DNA of 64,000 bases from Bauldia litoralis (GCA_945882315.1 CAMCWB010000010.1:1-64000), one strand, 5' to 3'. Shown: positions 8,197-18,525, numbered from the stretch's first letter. A program made the numbers and translations. The notes: a model not told the origin generated them from the letters alone.

Positions 8197-9072
8197 ATGC
8201 TCAAGGGCTCAATAACAGCACTTGTCACGCCAATGCGCGACGGCAAGCTCGATGAAGATGCGTTTCGTGCCTTCGTGGAATGGCAGATTTCCGAGGGAAC
8301 GCATGGGCTTGTGCCGGTCGGCACGACCGGCGAGAGCCCGACGCTCAGCCATGCCGAGCATAACCGTGTCGTCGAGATCTGCATCGAGGTCTCGGCCGAC
8401 CGCGTGCCGGTGGTTGCCGGCGCCGGCTCGAACAATACGAGCGAGGCGATCGAGCTGTCTCGCCATGCCGAGAAGGCCGGCGCCAACGCACTCCTGATCG
8501 TGACGCCATATTACAACAAGCCGAACCAGGAAGGCCTGTACCAGCATTACAAGGCGATCAACGACGCCGTCGGCATCCCGATCATCATCTACAACATCCC
8601 GCCGCGCTCGGTGATTGACATGTCGGTCGAGACGATGGCCCGGCTGTTCGAGCTGAAGAACATCGTCGGGGTCAAGGACGCGACGGCGAAGATCGAGCGT
8701 GTCAGCCTGCAGCGCCACGCCATGGGCCCGGATTTCGTCCAGCTCTCCGGCGAGGATGCGACAGCGCTCGCCTTCAATGCGCATGGCGGCCACGGCTGCA
8801 TCTCGGTGACGTCGAATGTCGCGCCGAAGCTCATTTCCGAGTTTCAAACGGCGTGCCTCGCCGGCGACTACGCCAAGGCGCTCGACTATCAGGACCGCCT
8901 CATGCCGCTGCATCGCGCCCTGTTCCTCGAGCCCAACCCGACCGGTGTCAAATATGCGCTCTCGGTCATCGGCAAGATGAACGATGACGTCCGGCTGCCG
9001 CTCGTCAAGGTCTCCGAGCAGACCCGCACCGAGATCCGCTCGGCGATGGTTCACGCCGGGCTGATCAACTGA
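8197..9072 (+). CDS. dapA: 4-hydroxy-tetrahydrodipicolinate synthase
   Basis: A 291-residue class I aldolase that condenses pyruvate with aspartate semialdehyde, the first committed step to lysine and meso-diaminopimelate for the cell wall. The Schiff-base lysine is Lys160 in GVKDAT. Tyr132 in IIYNIPPRS and the VGTTGES motif at 41-47 complete the active site, and the length is typical. smpB follows after 7 bases and is probably co-transcribed. Confidence 0.97.
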   Translation: MLKGSITALVTPMRDGKLDEDAFRAFVEWQISEGTHGLVPVGTTGESPTLSHAEHNRVVEICIEVSADRVPVVAGAGSNNTSEAIELSRHAEKAGANALLIVTPYYNKPNQEGLYQHYKAINDAVGIPIIIYNIPPRSVIDMSVETMARLFELKNIVGVKDATAKIERVSLQRHAMGPDFVQLSGEDATALAFNAHGGHGCISVTSNVAPKLISEFQTACLAGDYAKALDYQDRLMPLHRALFLEPNPTGVKYALSVIGKMNDDVRLPLVKVSEQTRTEIRSAMVHAGLIN

Positions 9073-9079
9073 GACGATA

Positions 9080-9553
9080 ATGGCCCCCAAGAAGGAAGCG
9101 GCGCCCCGCAGCGCGGCGGTCAACCGGCGTGCCAGGTTCAATTACGAGATCGGACAGGTTTTCGAGGCCGGCATCCAGTTGACCGGCACTGAGGTCAAGT
9201 CGCTGCGAGAGGGCAAGAGCAATATTGCCGACTCCTACGCCGGCGATAAGGACGGGGAGCTCTGGCTCTACAACTCCTATATACCGGAATACCTCCAGGC
9301 CAACCGCTTCAACCATCAGCCGCGGCGGGCCCGTAAGCTGTTGCTCCACCAGAGCGAGATCAATCGGCTGATGGGCGCCGTGCAGCGCGAGGGCATGACG
9401 ATCGTGCCCCTGAAGATCTATTTCAACGATCGCGGCCGCGCCAAGGTCGAGATCGCGCTCGCCCGTGGCAAGAAGCTCCACGACAAGCGCGAGACCTCCA
9501 AGCAGCGCGACTGGGACCGCGAGAAGAGCCGCGTGCTGCGCGACAAGGGCTAA
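9080..9553 (+). CDS. smpB: SsrA-binding protein SmpB
   Basis: A 157-residue tmRNA partner for rescue of stalled ribosomes. It has the conserved [10 protein letters not shown] start, the [18 protein letters not shown] core, and the basic C-terminal tail ([19 protein letters not shown]) that enters the ribosomal decoding centre. It sits right behind dapA, a common alphaproteobacterial pairing. Its 3' end overlaps the convergent uracil-DNA glycosylase gene by 4 bases. Confidence 0.97.
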   Translation: MAPKKEAAPRSAAVNRRARFNYEIGQVFEAGIQLTGTEVKSLREGKSNIADSYAGDKDGELWLYNSYIPEYLQANRFNHQPRRARKLLLHQSEINRLMGAVQREGMTIVPLKIYFNDRGRAKVEIALARGKKLHDKRETSKQRDWDREKSRVLRDKG

Positions 9554-10200
9554 CCGAGGCCGGCGCGGATCTTGGCGAACACGGAGCGGAACATGTCCGG
9601 CGTCAGCACGCCGGTATTCGTGTTGTAGCGGGAGCAGTGGTAGCTGTCGTAGAGGCGCCTGCCGCCACCGATCTCATGGACGGCCCCATGCCCGAAGGGA
9701 TGCGCGGCGCGGCGGAGGCCGAGCGCCGGCAGCGTGCTCTCGTGGGCGATGCGGCCCAGCGCCAGGATCGCCCGGACATTCGTCATCGCAGCCATCGTCG
9801 CGACCAGGAATTGCCGGCAGGTGTTGATCTCGACCGGCAGCGGCTTGTTCTGTGGCGGTACGCAGCGCACGGAATTGACGATCGCCGCATCGACCAGTGT
9901 CAGCCCGTCATCCGGCGTGGCGCGATAGGTGCCGCTGGCGAAACCATATTCGATCAGCGTCGCGTAGAGGAGGTCGCCGGCATAGTCGCCGGTGAAGGGA
10001 CGGCCGGTGCGATTGGCGCCGCGCAGGCCGGGCGCCAGCCCGACGATCAGGAGCTTGGAGTCAGGCGGGCCGAAGCTTGCGACCGGCGCGTTGTGCCAGG
10101 CCGGCTCGGCGGCCCGCCATGTCTCGCGAAAGGCGACGAGGCGGGGGCAGAGGGGGCAGTCGCGATCCGGCTCGGCTGAGGGGGCAGGGGATACGATCAG
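9550..10200 (-). CDS. uracil-DNA glycosylase, family 5 (UdgB)-like, without a standard start codon
   Basis: The frame encodes about 216 residues of a Fe-S uracil-DNA glycosylase. Motifs in order are [12 protein letters not shown] (two of the cluster cysteines), [19 protein letters not shown] (active-site motif of the UdgB type), [12 protein letters not shown] (third Cys), ILALGRIAH and HPFGHGA, then [12 protein letters not shown] with the fourth Cys. It would excise uracil and related lesions from DNA. In this frame no ATG, GTG or TTG occurs between the first motif and the upstream in-frame stop near 10400. The best candidate is a CTG at 10200 overlapping the stop of the NYN gene. An N-terminal frameshift is the other possibility. 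Confidence 0.82.
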   Translation of the reverse strand: MIVSPAPSAEPDRDCPLCPRLVAFRETWRAAEPAWHNAPVASFGPPDSKLLIVGLAPGLRGANRTGRPFTGDYAGDLLYATLIEYGFASGTYRATPDDGLTLVDAAIVNSVRCVPPQNKPLPVEINTCRQFLVATMAAMTNVRAILALGRIAHESTLPALGLRRAAHPFGHGAVHEIGGGRRLYDSYHCSRYNTNTGVLTPDMFRSVFAKIRAGLG

Positions 10201-10856
10201 AGGACTTCGTCTTCTTCGAAATCGTCGTCGAAGGTCTCGGCCGGCGGACGGTCCGCCTGGCGCGGTGACCGCTCGGACGGGTCGCGCCCGACCTTGTCGC
10301 GGAGATGGGCAAGATCGACGAAATGGTCGGCCTGGCGGCGCAGTTCGTCGGCGATCATCGGCGGCTGCGTCGACAGCGTCGAGATGACCGTGACCTTGCG
10401 TCCCTTACGCTGGACGGCCTCGACCAGTGAGCGGAAGTCGCCGTCGCCGGAGAAGAGCACGATATGGTCGATCGTTTCCGCCATCTCCATCACGTTGACG
10501 GCAAGCTCGATGTCCATATTGCCTTTGATCTTGCGCCGGCCGGTCGCGTCGACGAATTCCTTTGTCGGCTTGGTCACGACCGTATAGCCGTTGTAGTCGA
10601 GCCAATCGATCAGTGGGCGGATCGAGGAGTATTCCTGATCTTCCGCCAGCGCCGTGTAGTAGTAGGCGCGGAGCAGATAGCCCTTTGACTGGAATTCGGT
10701 GAGAAGACGCCGGTAATCGATGTCGAACCCGAGGGACTTCGCGGCGGCATAAAGATTGGCGCCGTCGATGAACAGGGCGATCTTTTCGCGTTGATCAAAC
10801 ATCGTGGGACCGAAAACCGGTGCTTGGCGTTGATTTGCTGCCATACGGTCGAGCAT
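10197..10856 (-). CDS. NYN domain protein (LabA/DUF88 family)
   Basis: A 219-residue protein with a PIN-like NYN nuclease fold. Acidic residues are in place at IALFIDGANLYAA, MDIELAVNVMEMA and LFSGDGDFRSLVE, which form the metal-binding centre of this family. The C-terminal 35 residues are charged and disordered-looking. Members are predicted RNases; bacterial LabA-like proteins are poorly characterised. A second ATG at residue 19 (MFDQREK) would match many homologues better. The 3' end overlaps the uracil-DNA glycosylase frame by 4 bases, so the two may be translated together. Confidence 0.85.
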   Translation of the reverse strand: MLDRMAANQRQAPVFGPTMFDQREKIALFIDGANLYAAAKSLGFDIDYRRLLTEFQSKGYLLRAYYYTALAEDQEYSSIRPLIDWLDYNGYTVVTKPTKEFVDATGRRKIKGNMDIELAVNVMEMAETIDHIVLFSGDGDFRSLVEAVQRKGRKVTVISTLSTQPPMIADELRRQADHFVDLAHLRDKVGRDPSERSPRQADRPPAETFDDDFEEDEVL

Positions 10857-11179
10857 CCTGTCGAAATCGCAAAAGCGCGGATGTGATTGCGGCCGCCGGT
10901 CGGCCTACCCGATATCGTTCATATGTGATCCGCGAGCAAAACGCCTGAAATATTAAATATTTAAATCAGAAATCTGACGCCCGGCCCGCCGGAATCGAAT
11001 GCATCATTCAAAGCGTTACTATGCATATACCGCCGCCCTTGTTGGGGTCCAGCGCGAAAATTGAGCCGGCTTTGTGGAAGTCTTCTCGCGACTTCTTGGC
11101 CAAAGCCCTTCGGAAAGCTTGCTTTTGCCACTTTCGCGGCCTATCTCTCCGCCCTCAAATACCTTCAGGAGACAGTTGT
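10857..11179. other. divergent promoter region between the NYN gene and rpoZ
   Basis: This 323-base stretch separates the minus-strand NYN gene from plus-strand rpoZ and should contain promoters for both. It has an AT-rich block at about 10946-10966 (tgaaatattaaatatttaaat) and a short inverted repeat TCAGA-AA-TCTGA right after it. A frame continuous with rpoZ is open from 11021 but its residues do not look like protein. No gene is supported. Confidence 0.5.
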
Positions 11180-11569
11180 ATGGCCCGGGTGACCGTGGAA
11201 GACTGCATCGACAAGGTCGAAAACCGCTTCGAGCTGGTGCTTCTCGCCAGCCATCGGGCGCGCATGATCTCCAGTGGCGCGCCGCTGACCGTCGATCGGG
11301 ACAACGACAAGAACCCCGTCGTCGCGCTCCGCGAGATCGCCGATTCGACCGTCCAGCCGGACGATCTCAAGGAAGACCTGATCCACTCGATGCAGAAATA
11401 TGTCGAGGTGGACGAGCCTGAGGCAGAGGCCGTTCCGATGATCGCTTCGCCGAATTCGGCCAGCGGCGCTGGCGACAGCGGCGAGGTCGCCTTCGACCGC
11501 ATGTCGGAAGAAGAACTGCTCCGCGGCCTCGAAAGCATGGTCCCGCCGGACAAGACCGAGGACTTCTAG
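11180..11569 (+). CDS. rpoZ: DNA-directed RNA polymerase omega subunit
   Basis: A 129-residue small RNA polymerase subunit that aids assembly of beta-prime and takes part in the ppGpp response. The core [20 protein letters not shown], then [11 protein letters not shown] and [13 protein letters not shown], is canonical. The ATG at 11180 is chosen because it has a good ribosome-binding site (AGGAGA) and begins exactly at the family N-terminus, although the frame stays open upstream. The C-terminal 50 residues are acidic, as in other alphaproteobacteria. rsh follows, the usual partner. Confidence 0.96.
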   Translation: MARVTVEDCIDKVENRFELVLLASHRARMISSGAPLTVDRDNDKNPVVALREIADSTVQPDDLKEDLIHSMQKYVEVDEPEAEAVPMIASPNSASGAGDSGEVAFDRMSEEELLRGLESMVPPDKTEDF

Positions 11570-11683
11570 CCGCCGGATTCGTCCGGCCGCTATCGCGCGT
11601 AAACCTTCGCGACACTATATTCCTGAAATGATAGGCTTTTCCCGGCTTCCCCGGGGAAGGCCCTGTCACCGGAAAAACGCGCC

Positions 11684-14002
11684 ATGATGCGCCAATATGA
11701 ACTCGTCGAGCGGGTGACGCGCTACAACCCGAACGCTGACGAGAGCCTGCTCAATAAGGCGTATGTCTACGCCATGCAGAAGCATGGCACGCAGCGGCGT
11801 GCCAATGGCGACCCCTATTTCTCGCATCCGCTTGAAGTCGCCGGCATCCTGACCGACCTCAAGCTCGACGACGCGACGATCGCCGTGGCACTGCTCCACG
11901 ACACGATCGAGGATACCGACGCGACCCGTACTGAAATCGACGAGATGTTCGGCGAGGATATCGGCAAGCTTGTCGAGGGCCTGACCAAGATCGGCAAGCT
12001 CGACTTCGTGTCGCGGAAGGCCGCCCAGGCCGAAAATCTCCGCAAGCTGCTGCTGGCGATTTCCTCCGACGTCCGCGTCCTTCTCGTGAAACTCGCCGAT
12101 CGTCTGCACAACATGCGCACGCTCGAGCACATGCCGGCCGAGGCGCGGGCCCGCATCGCCGAGGAGACGCTCGAGATCTACGCGCCGCTCGCCGGCCGCA
12201 TGGGCATGCATGACATGCGCGAGGAGCTCGAAGAGCTCGCCTTCCGCACCGTCAATCCGGAGGCGCATGCGACCATCGCCGGCCGGCTCGCCGAGCTTCG
12301 GTTGCGCAACCGCAGCCTCATCCAGAAGATCGAGAACGAACTCACCGAGCGCTTCGACCACAGCGGCATCAGCGCCCATGTCTGGGGACGCGAGAAGCGG
12401 CCCTATTCGATCTTCCGCAAGATGGAACGGAAGGCGGTCAGCTTCGAGCAGCTTTCCGACATCTACGGCTTCCGGGTGATCGTCAACACGCTCGGCGAAT
12501 GCTACTCGGCGCTCGGCATCGTCCATACGACCTGGCCGACCGTGCCGGGCCGCTTCAAGGACTACATCTCGACGCCGAAGCAGAACGACTACCGCTCGAT
12601 CCATACGACGGTGGTCGGCCCGGGCAGCCAGCGCGTCGAGTTGCAGATCCGCACCGAGGATATGCACCGCATCGCCGAATACGGCATCGCCGTCCACGCC
12701 CTCTACAAGGACGGCGTTCGTCCGCATGGCGCCAAGGCGAATGGAGCGGCCACCGGAGCGGCAGCGTCGGCGAACGGTGCTGCCCCGACCAATGGCGCGG
12801 CGCCTGTCAACGGAGCGAAAGCGCCGGCGCGCCCCGGCTTCAACGACGAGATCCGCGCCTATGAATGGCTACGGCGCACGATCGAGATGCTTTCCGAAGG
12901 CGACACGCCCGAAGAATTCCTCGAACACACCAAGCTTGAGCTCTTCCAGGACCAGGTCTTCTGCTTCACGCCGAAGGGGCGCCTCATCGCACTGCCGCGC
13001 GGTGCGACGCCGATCGATTTCGCCTATGCGGTTCATACCGACGTCGGCGATACCTGCGTCGGCTGCAAGATCAACGGCCGCAACATGCCGTTGATGACCG
13101 AACTGAACAATGGCGACGAAGTCGAGATCGTCCGCTCGCAGGCACAGGTGCCGCCGCCGGCCTGGGAATCGATGGTCGTCACCGGCAAGGCACGCTCGGC
13201 GATCCGGCGCGCGACGCGGGCGGCGGTCCGCAAGCAGTATGCCGGCCTCGGTCGGCAGATTCTCGAACGCGCCTTTAGCCGCGCCAAGCGGCCCTTCTCG
13301 GATGCGCTCGCCAAGGCGGCGCTGCCGCGGCTGGCGCAGCACAACACCGAGGACATGCTGGCCGCCGTCGGGCGCGGCGAAATCCCCTCGACCAATGTGC
13401 TCCGCGCCATCTACCCGGACCACAAGGAAGAGCGCACCGCGCGCAGCACCGCCAAGAGCGAAGAGGGCTGGTTCGGCCTGAAGCGCGGCGCCGGCATGAT
13501 CTTCAAGGTGCCCGGCCTGTCGCGCCGCGGCGAAAAGCCGGTCAAGCCCGAAAGCGCCATTCCGATCCGTGGCCTCGACGGCGAGATGGCGGTGCGCTTC
13601 GCCGAGGGCGGCGCCGTGCCCGGCGACCGCATCGTCGGCATCACCAATCCGGGCGAGGGGATCACGATCTACCCGATCCACTCGGCGGCGCTGAAGGAAT
13701 TCGACGACCAGCCGGAGCGCTGGCTCGATGTCCGCTGGGACATCGACGACGCGGCCCGCAAGCGCTTTGCCGCGCGCATCGAGGTGACCGCGATCAACGA
13801 GCCCGGCACGCTCGCCCAGATCGCGCAAGTCATCGCCGAAGGCGACGGCAACATCTCCAACCTGCGCATCGCCACCAGCGCACCGGATTTTTCGGTGATG
13901 GTCATCGACATCGAAGTCTGGGACCTTAAACATCTCACCCGCATCATCGGGCAATTGCGCGCGAGGCCGGTGGTGAGCGCAGTCACGCGCATCAACACAT
14001 AG
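11684..14002 (+). CDS. rsh: bifunctional (p)ppGpp synthetase/hydrolase (RelA/SpoT family)
   Basis: A 772-residue stringent-response enzyme. The N-terminal HD hydrolase is intact ([20 protein letters not shown]). The synthetase domain has YGFRVIVNT and the RFKD motif in [19 protein letters not shown], which is the RXKD type found in bifunctional enzymes. A TGS domain ([20 protein letters not shown]) and a C-terminal ACT domain follow. Between the synthetase and TGS domains there is an unusual low-complexity insert of about 35 residues built from Asn-Gly-Ala-Ala units (residues of about 348-385). It is the single long Rsh seen, as is usual in this order. Confidence 0.97.
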   Translation: MMRQYELVERVTRYNPNADESLLNKAYVYAMQKHGTQRRANGDPYFSHPLEVAGILTDLKLDDATIAVALLHDTIEDTDATRTEIDEMFGEDIGKLVEGLTKIGKLDFVSRKAAQAENLRKLLLAISSDVRVLLVKLADRLHNMRTLEHMPAEARARIAEETLEIYAPLAGRMGMHDMREELEELAFRTVNPEAHATIAGRLAELRLRNRSLIQKIENELTERFDHSGISAHVWGREKRPYSIFRKMERKAVSFEQLSDIYGFRVIVNTLGECYSALGIVHTTWPTVPGRFKDYISTPKQNDYRSIHTTVVGPGSQRVELQIRTEDMHRIAEYGIAVHALYKDGVRPHGAKANGAATGAAASANGAAPTNGAAPVNGAKAPARPGFNDEIRAYEWLRRTIEMLSEGDTPEEFLEHTKLELFQDQVFCFTPKGRLIALPRGATPIDFAYAVHTDVGDTCVGCKINGRNMPLMTELNNGDEVEIVRSQAQVPPPAWESMVVTGKARSAIRRATRAAVRKQYAGLGRQILERAFSRAKRPFSDALAKAALPRLAQHNTEDMLAAVGRGEIPSTNVLRAIYPDHKEERTARSTAKSEEGWFGLKRGAGMIFKVPGLSRRGEKPVKPESAIPIRGLDGEMAVRFAEGGAVPGDRIVGITNPGEGITIYPIHSAALKEFDDQPERWLDVRWDIDDAARKRFAARIEVTAINEPGTLAQIAQVIAEGDGNISNLRIATSAPDFSVMVIDIEVWDLKHLTRIIGQLRARPVVSAVTRINT

Positions 14003-14018
14003 AAGACGAAGGCGACGC

Positions 14019-14600
14019 ATGACCGAATCCGAAGTCATCGACATTTTCCGCGCGTCAGGCGCCATCATGGAAGGTCACTTCATCCTGAGTTCCGGATTGC
14101 GGAGCCCGGTCTTCATCCAGAAGGCGCGGGTCTTCCAGTATCCGGATCGCACCGAGGCGCTCTGCAAGGCGCTCGCCCAGAAGGTGAAGGCCGCCGATCT
14201 CGGGCCGATCGACATCGTCGTCTCGCCGGCCGTGGGCGGCATCATTCCGGGCTACGAGACGGCGCGCCATCTGTATGTGCCGGCCGTCTGGGTCGAGCGC
14301 GAGGACGGCCAGTTCCGACTGCGCCGTTTCGAACTGCCGAAAGGCGCCCGCGTCCTCATCGTCGAGGACATCGTCACGACGGGGCTCTCGAGCCGCGAAA
14401 CGGTTGCCGCGGTCGAGATGCTCGACGCCGAAGTCGTCGGCTGCGCCTGCCTGATCGACCGTTCGGGCGGCGAGGCCGATGTCGGCGTGCCGCTGGTCTC
14501 GCTGGCCCGCTACCGCGTGCCCGCCTATCCCGCCGACCAGGTCCCGCCCGAGATGGCGGCGATCCCGGCGGTGAAGCCCGGCAGCCGGGGGCTGGCATGA
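14019..14600 (+). CDS. pyrE: orotate phosphoribosyltransferase
   Basis: A 193-residue enzyme converting orotate and PRPP to OMP in pyrimidine synthesis. It shows the PRPP-binding motif [14 protein letters not shown] and the flexible-loop region near residue 90-100. Its stop overlaps the ATG of pdxJ (ATGA). It lies 16 bases after rsh, so the nucleotide and stringent-response genes are probably in one transcript. Confidence 0.96.
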   Translation: MTESEVIDIFRASGAIMEGHFILSSGLRSPVFIQKARVFQYPDRTEALCKALAQKVKAADLGPIDIVVSPAVGGIIPGYETARHLYVPAVWVEREDGQFRLRRFELPKGARVLIVEDIVTTGLSSRETVAAVEMLDAEVVGCACLIDRSGGEADVGVPLVSLARYRVPAYPADQVPPEMAAIPAVKPGSRGLA

Positions 14601-15355
14601 CCGGTAAGCTTCGTCTCGGCGTCAATATCGACCATGTCGCGACGATCCGGAATGCGCGCGGCGGCGATCACCCCGATCCGATCCGCGCCGCAGAACTCGC
14701 GGCCGCGGCCGGCGCCGACGGCATCACCGCGCATCTCCGGGAGGACCGCCGCCATATCGGCGACCGCGACATCGAGCGGCTGATGGAGCGCATCGCACTG
14801 CCGCTCAATCTCGAAATGGCGGCGACCGACGAGATGCTGTCGATCGCGCTCCGCCACCGGCCCCATGCCGCCTGCATCGTGCCGGAACGGCGCGAGGAGC
14901 GGACGACCGAAGGCGGCATCGACGCGGCCGGCCAGATCGACCGGCTCCGCCCGATCGTCGGGGCGCTCGGCGAAGCCGGCATCCGCGTCTCGCTTTTCAT
15001 CGAGGCGGACCGGAAGCAGCTCGATGCGGCAAAAGCGCTCGCAGCCCCGGTTGTCGAACTCCATACGGGCACCTATTGCGAGGCATGGCACTCGGGCGCC
15101 GATGCCTTCGAGCGCGAGCGCCGACGGATCGCCGAGGGCGCCAGCTACGGCCGGGCGCTCGGCCTCGAAATCCATGCCGGCCATGGCCTTTCCTTCGATA
15201 CGGTGAAGCCCGTCGCGCGCCTGTCGGAAGTGGCGGAGCTCAATATCGGTCATTTTCTCATTGGCGAGGCGATCTTCATCGGCCTTTCGGACTCGGTCCG
15301 GGAGATGCGGCGCCTCATGGATGAGGCCCGCGCCGAAGCCGAGACCTCTGCATGA
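14597..15355 (+). CDS. pdxJ: pyridoxine 5'-phosphate synthase
   Basis: A 252-residue TIM-barrel enzyme that joins 1-deoxyxylulose 5-phosphate and 3-amino-2-oxopropyl phosphate to form pyridoxine phosphate. It begins with the family motif [17 protein letters not shown], and HLREDRRHI and the [10 protein letters not shown] phosphate loop are present. It overlaps pyrE upstream and acpS downstream by 4 bases each, indicating translational coupling. The pdxJ-acpS pair is widespread in Proteobacteria. Confidence 0.97.
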   Translation: MTGKLRLGVNIDHVATIRNARGGDHPDPIRAAELAAAAGADGITAHLREDRRHIGDRDIERLMERIALPLNLEMAATDEMLSIALRHRPHAACIVPERREERTTEGGIDAAGQIDRLRPIVGALGEAGIRVSLFIEADRKQLDAAKALAAPVVELHTGTYCEAWHSGADAFERERRRIAEGASYGRALGLEIHAGHGLSFDTVKPVARLSEVAELNIGHFLIGEAIFIGLSDSVREMRRLMDEARAEAETSA

Positions 15356-15750
15356 TTGTCGGAATCGGCAATGATCTCATAGACATAAGGCGAGTGGAGA
15401 AGACCCTCGACCGTTATGGCGAGCGATTCGTTGCCTGGATCTTCACCGAAACCGAGCAAAGAAAATCCGACCAGCGGCGGGAAAGGGCGGCCTCTTACGC
15501 CAAGCGCTTCGCCGCCAAGGAAGCCTGCGCCAAGGCGCTCGGTACCGGCATGAGTTCGGGTGTTTTCTGGCGCGACATGGGCGTCGTCAACCTGCCGTCC
15601 GGCAAGCCGACAATGGCGCTGACCGGCGGCGCGGCGGCAAGGCTGAAGGCCCTTTTGCCGGCCGGCCACCGTGCCGAGATCCACGTCACCATCACCGATG
15701 ATTTCCCGACCGCCCAGGCTTTCGTCATCATCGAGGCGGTGCCGGCGTGA
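15352..15750 (+). CDS. acpS: holo-[acyl-carrier-protein] synthase
   Basis: A 132-residue 4'-phosphopantetheinyl transferase that activates acyl carrier protein. The Mg-binding Asp in [13 protein letters not shown] and the glutamate of [16 protein letters not shown] are in place, and the length is normal. It overlaps pdxJ by ATGA. A gap of 115 bases then precedes lepB. Confidence 0.97.
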   Translation: MIVGIGNDLIDIRRVEKTLDRYGERFVAWIFTETEQRKSDQRRERAASYAKRFAAKEACAKALGTGMSSGVFWRDMGVVNLPSGKPTMALTGGAAARLKALLPAGHRAEIHVTITDDFPTAQAFVIIEAVPA

Positions 15751-15865
15751 ACGCCGCAATAAGGCCGCGTTTCAGCCCGACAGCGTTGCGCCGGCCCCTC
15801 CTTGCCGGTATTAACCGGAGCCGCCGCGAACCGCGGCGCTATCCCCCTCGCGCTGGACAGAGAGC

Positions 15866-16603
15866 ATGAGCGTGGCATCCCAAAAGACGCATGCACAAAG
15901 CAGCGGTTTCGGCGAAACCGTGAAGATCGTCGTTCAGGCGCTGCTGCTCGCGCTCATCGTCCGCACGTTTCTTTTCCAGCCCTTCAACATTCCGTCGGGC
16001 TCGATGAAGGAGACGCTGCTGGTCGGCGACTACCTCTTCGTCTCGAAATTCTCCTATGGCTACAGCCGCTATTCCTTCCCCTTCGGCCTCGGCTTCTTCG
16101 AGGGCAGGGTATGGGCCGCTGCGCCGGAGCGCGGCGACGTTGCCGTCTTCAAGCTGCCGCGCGACAACTCGACCGATTACATCAAGCGCGTCATCGGATT
16201 GCCCGGCGACAGGGTCCAGATGATCGACGGCGTGCTCCAGATCAACGGCGAGCCGGTGAAGATGGAGCGGCTCGACGCGGGCTCGGACGAGGACGGCGAT
16301 TTCGTCCGCTACCGCGAGACCCTGCCAAACGGTGTCGAGCACATCATTCTCGATCGCGGCCATGTCGGGCTCGACGATACGCGGGTCTATGAAGTGCCGG
16401 CCGGCCACTATTTCATGATGGGCGACAATCGCGACAACTCGACCGACAGCCGCGTGCTCGATGCCGTCGGCTACGTTCCCTTCGAGAATTTTGTCGGCTG
16501 CGCCGAGATCATCTTCTTCTCGGTTCAGGAAGGCGCGGCGGCCTGGGAGTTCTGGAAATGGCCGTGGACCGTCCGTTCCGACCGGATCTTCCAGCTTCTG
16601 TGA
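15866..16603 (+). CDS. lepB: signal peptidase I
   Basis: A 245-residue inner-membrane protease that removes signal peptides from exported proteins. One membrane helix at about residues 19-38 is followed by the catalytic Ser46 in NIPSGSM and the catalytic Lys107 in DYIKRVIGLPGD. The GHYFMMGDNRDNSTDSR box is near the end. It has a single N-terminal helix rather than the two of E. coli LepB, common in alphaproteobacteria. Its end overlaps rnc. Confidence 0.96.
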   Translation: MSVASQKTHAQSSGFGETVKIVVQALLLALIVRTFLFQPFNIPSGSMKETLLVGDYLFVSKFSYGYSRYSFPFGLGFFEGRVWAAAPERGDVAVFKLPRDNSTDYIKRVIGLPGDRVQMIDGVLQINGEPVKMERLDAGSDEDGDFVRYRETLPNGVEHIILDRGHVGLDDTRVYEVPAGHYFMMGDNRDNSTDSRVLDAVGYVPFENFVGCAEIIFFSVQEGAAAWEFWKWPWTVRSDRIFQLL

Positions 16604-17319
16604 GAGCTGGAAGCGATCCCGACATCGAGGCGCTCGAGCGCCGGCTCGAACACCGGTTCGCCAATCGTGAATTGCTCTACACCGCGCTGACCCATGCCAG
16701 CGCGACCGGCGGCTTCGCATCGCCGGTTCCGACCAACTACCAGCGGCTGGAATTCCTCGGCGACCGGGTCCTTTCCCTGGTCATCGCCGATATGCTGCTG
16801 CGTGCCTATCCGCGCGCCGACGAAGGCGAATTGCACCGGCGCCATGTCGCGCTGGTTCGCAAGGAGACCTGTGCGCTTGTCGCCCGCAGCATCGACCTCG
16901 GCGCCGCGATCCTTCTCGGCGGTGGCGAGGCGAGGGCCGGCGGCCGCGCCAACGATTCGATTCTCGGCGACGTCTGCGAGGCGGTGATCGGTGCCCTCTA
17001 CATCGAGGCCGGCTATGAGACGGCAAGGAAATTCGTCGACGAGCATTGGCGTCCGCTGATGGCCGACCAGCGCGCTGCTTCGCCCAACGCGAAATCCGTG
17101 TTGCAGGAATGGGCGCAGGGCAAGGGACTGCCGACGCCGAGCTATGCCATTGTCGGCCGCCGCGGGCTCGACCACGCGCCGGTCTTCATCGTCGAGGTGA
17201 CGGTGGAGAATGTGCCGCCGGAGCGCGGCGAGGGCCATTCGCGGCGTGAAGCCGAGCAGGAAGCCGCGGCCGCTATTCTGCGCCGCGCAGGGGTTTGGAG
17301 CGCTGACCAGAATGCCTGA
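16558..17319 (+). CDS. rnc: ribonuclease III
   Basis: An endonuclease of up to 253 residues that cuts double-stranded RNA in rRNA and mRNA processing. The RNase III signature YQRLEFLGDRVLSLVI and the catalytic Asp/Glu in DSILGDVCEAVIGALY are present, with a C-terminal dsRNA-binding domain (NAKSVLQEWAQGKGL ... EGHSRREAEQEAA). The ATG at 16558 lies inside lepB and has a GGGAG upstream. A GTG at 16600 that overlaps the lepB stop (GTGA) gives 239 residues and is an equally possible start. The lepB-rnc-era order is conserved. Confidence 0.95.
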   Translation: MAVDRPFRPDLPASVRAGSDPDIEALERRLEHRFANRELLYTALTHASATGGFASPVPTNYQRLEFLGDRVLSLVIADMLLRAYPRADEGELHRRHVALVRKETCALVARSIDLGAAILLGGGEARAGGRANDSILGDVCEAVIGALYIEAGYETARKFVDEHWRPLMADQRAASPNAKSVLQEWAQGKGLPTPSYAIVGRRGLDHAPVFIVEVTVENVPPERGEGHSRREAEQEAAAAILRRAGVWSADQNA

Positions 17320-18226
17320 CGAGACCCCCACGACCGAAACGCGCTGCGGCTTCGTCGCGCTGATCGGCGCCCCCAATGCCGGCAAGTCGACGCTGATCAA
17401 CCGCGTCGTCGGCACCAAGGTTTCGATCGTCAGCCACAAGGTTCAGACGACCCGTTCGATCGTCCGCGGCATCGCGATGTTCGATGCTTCGCAAGTCATA
17501 TTCGTCGATACGCCCGGCATTTTCCGGCCGCGACGGCGGCTCGACCGGGCGATGGTCGACACCGCCTGGAGCGGCGCCCATGACGCCGATCTCGTCGCTG
17601 TGCTGATCGATGTCAGCCGCGGCATCGACGAGGATGCGCGCGCGCTTCTCGGCAAAGCCGGGCAGGTCGCGCATCCGAAGATCCTGCTGCTCAACAAGAT
17701 CGACACGGTGAAGCGGGAGGAACTGTTGGGCATTGCGGCCGAAGCCAACCAGGTCACGAATTTCGATCGCACCTTCATGATCTCGGCGCTCTCCGGCGAC
17801 GGGCTCGACGACCTGACGGCCTATCTCGCCGGCGCCGTGCCGGTCGGGCCTTACCTCTACCCGGAGGACGAAGTTTCCGACGTGCCGATTCGCCAGCTTG
17901 CCTCCGAGGTCACCCGCGAGAAGCTCTTCCAGCGGTTGCACCAGGAACTGCCCTATGCTTCGACGGTCGAGACGGAAAGCTGGAAGGAACAGCCGGACGG
18001 TTCGATCAAGGTCGAGCAGGTGATCTTCGTCGAGCGCGAGAGCCAGAAGAAGATCGTCATCGGCAAGGGCGGCGAGACCATCAAGGCGATCTCGATGGCG
18101 GCCCGGCGCGAGATCGGCGAGATCGCCGAAAAGACCGTGCACCTCTTCCTGTTCGTCAAGGTCCGCGAGAACTGGGGCGACGACCCCGAGCGCTACCGGG
18201 CCATGGGAATCGAATTTCCGAAGTAG
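17312..18226 (+). CDS. era: GTPase Era
   Basis: A 304-residue ribosome-assembly GTPase acting on 16S rRNA and the 30S subunit. G1 is GAPNAGKS, G3 is DTPG and G4 is NKID, and the C-terminal KH domain carries IGKGGETIKAIS. The ATG at 17312 overlaps rnc by 8 bases and fits the family N-terminus; the frame is open further upstream inside rnc but that part is not homologous. Normally recO follows directly, but here a toxin-antitoxin module lies between. Confidence 0.97.
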   Translation: MPDETPTTETRCGFVALIGAPNAGKSTLINRVVGTKVSIVSHKVQTTRSIVRGIAMFDASQVIFVDTPGIFRPRRRLDRAMVDTAWSGAHDADLVAVLIDVSRGIDEDARALLGKAGQVAHPKILLLNKIDTVKREELLGIAAEANQVTNFDRTFMISALSGDGLDDLTAYLAGAVPVGPYLYPEDEVSDVPIRQLASEVTREKLFQRLHQELPYASTVETESWKEQPDGSIKVEQVIFVERESQKKIVIGKGGETIKAISMAARREIGEIAEKTVHLFLFVKVRENWGDDPERYRAMGIEFPK

Positions 18227-18243
18227 GATATTGGCTTGTTGCG

Positions 18244-18264
18244 TATGTAGCGTTATGCTACATA
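18244..18264. promoter_or_regulatory. palindromic operator of the toxin-antitoxin module
   Basis: TATGTAGC and GCTACATA form a perfect 8-base inverted repeat with a 5-base spacer (GTTAT), ending 8 bases before the toxin ATG. A perfect palindrome over the likely promoter is what an autoregulating HTH antitoxin would bind. Local AT content is much higher than in the flanking genes. Confidence 0.65.
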
Positions 18265-18271
18265 ACATGCA

Positions 18272-18525
18272 ATGATGCGGATTGCTTACAGCAAGGAAGC
18301 GCTGAAGACGCTTCGCCGAATTCCGGTCAATACCGCGCGTACAATCCGGGCGAAGATCGAGCAATATGCGGCGAAGCCATCGAGCTTGGCTAACAATGTG
18401 AAGAAACTACGCGGACGTCCGGGCTTTCGATTGCGGGTCGGTGACTGGCGCGTGTTTTCGACGAGGACGGAAACGTCTTGTCGATTCTGCACATCGGGCC
18501 CCGCGGCGGAATCTATGAGGACTGA
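18272..18525 (+). pseudogene. RelE/ParE-family toxin, frameshifted
   Basis: Residues 1-65 read as a RelE-like mRNA interferase (MRIAYSKEALKTLRRIP ... KKLRGRPGFRLRVGDWRV). At about 18453-18458 the sequence gtgttttcgac lacks one base compared with the expected gtg-attttcgac. Restoring it gives the normal family end (FDEDGNVLSILHIGPRGGIY) and a TGA at 18523, for a total of 84 residues. As written, translation leaves the toxin frame and runs straight into the antitoxin frame, forming one 210-residue ORF (18272-18904). The toxin is therefore probably inactive, unless this is a sequencing error or a programmed shift. Confidence 0.75.

Noticed and set aside
12869-14068. 399-residue minus-strand ORF
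   Set aside because: Complement of rsh; no ribosome-binding site or family motif.
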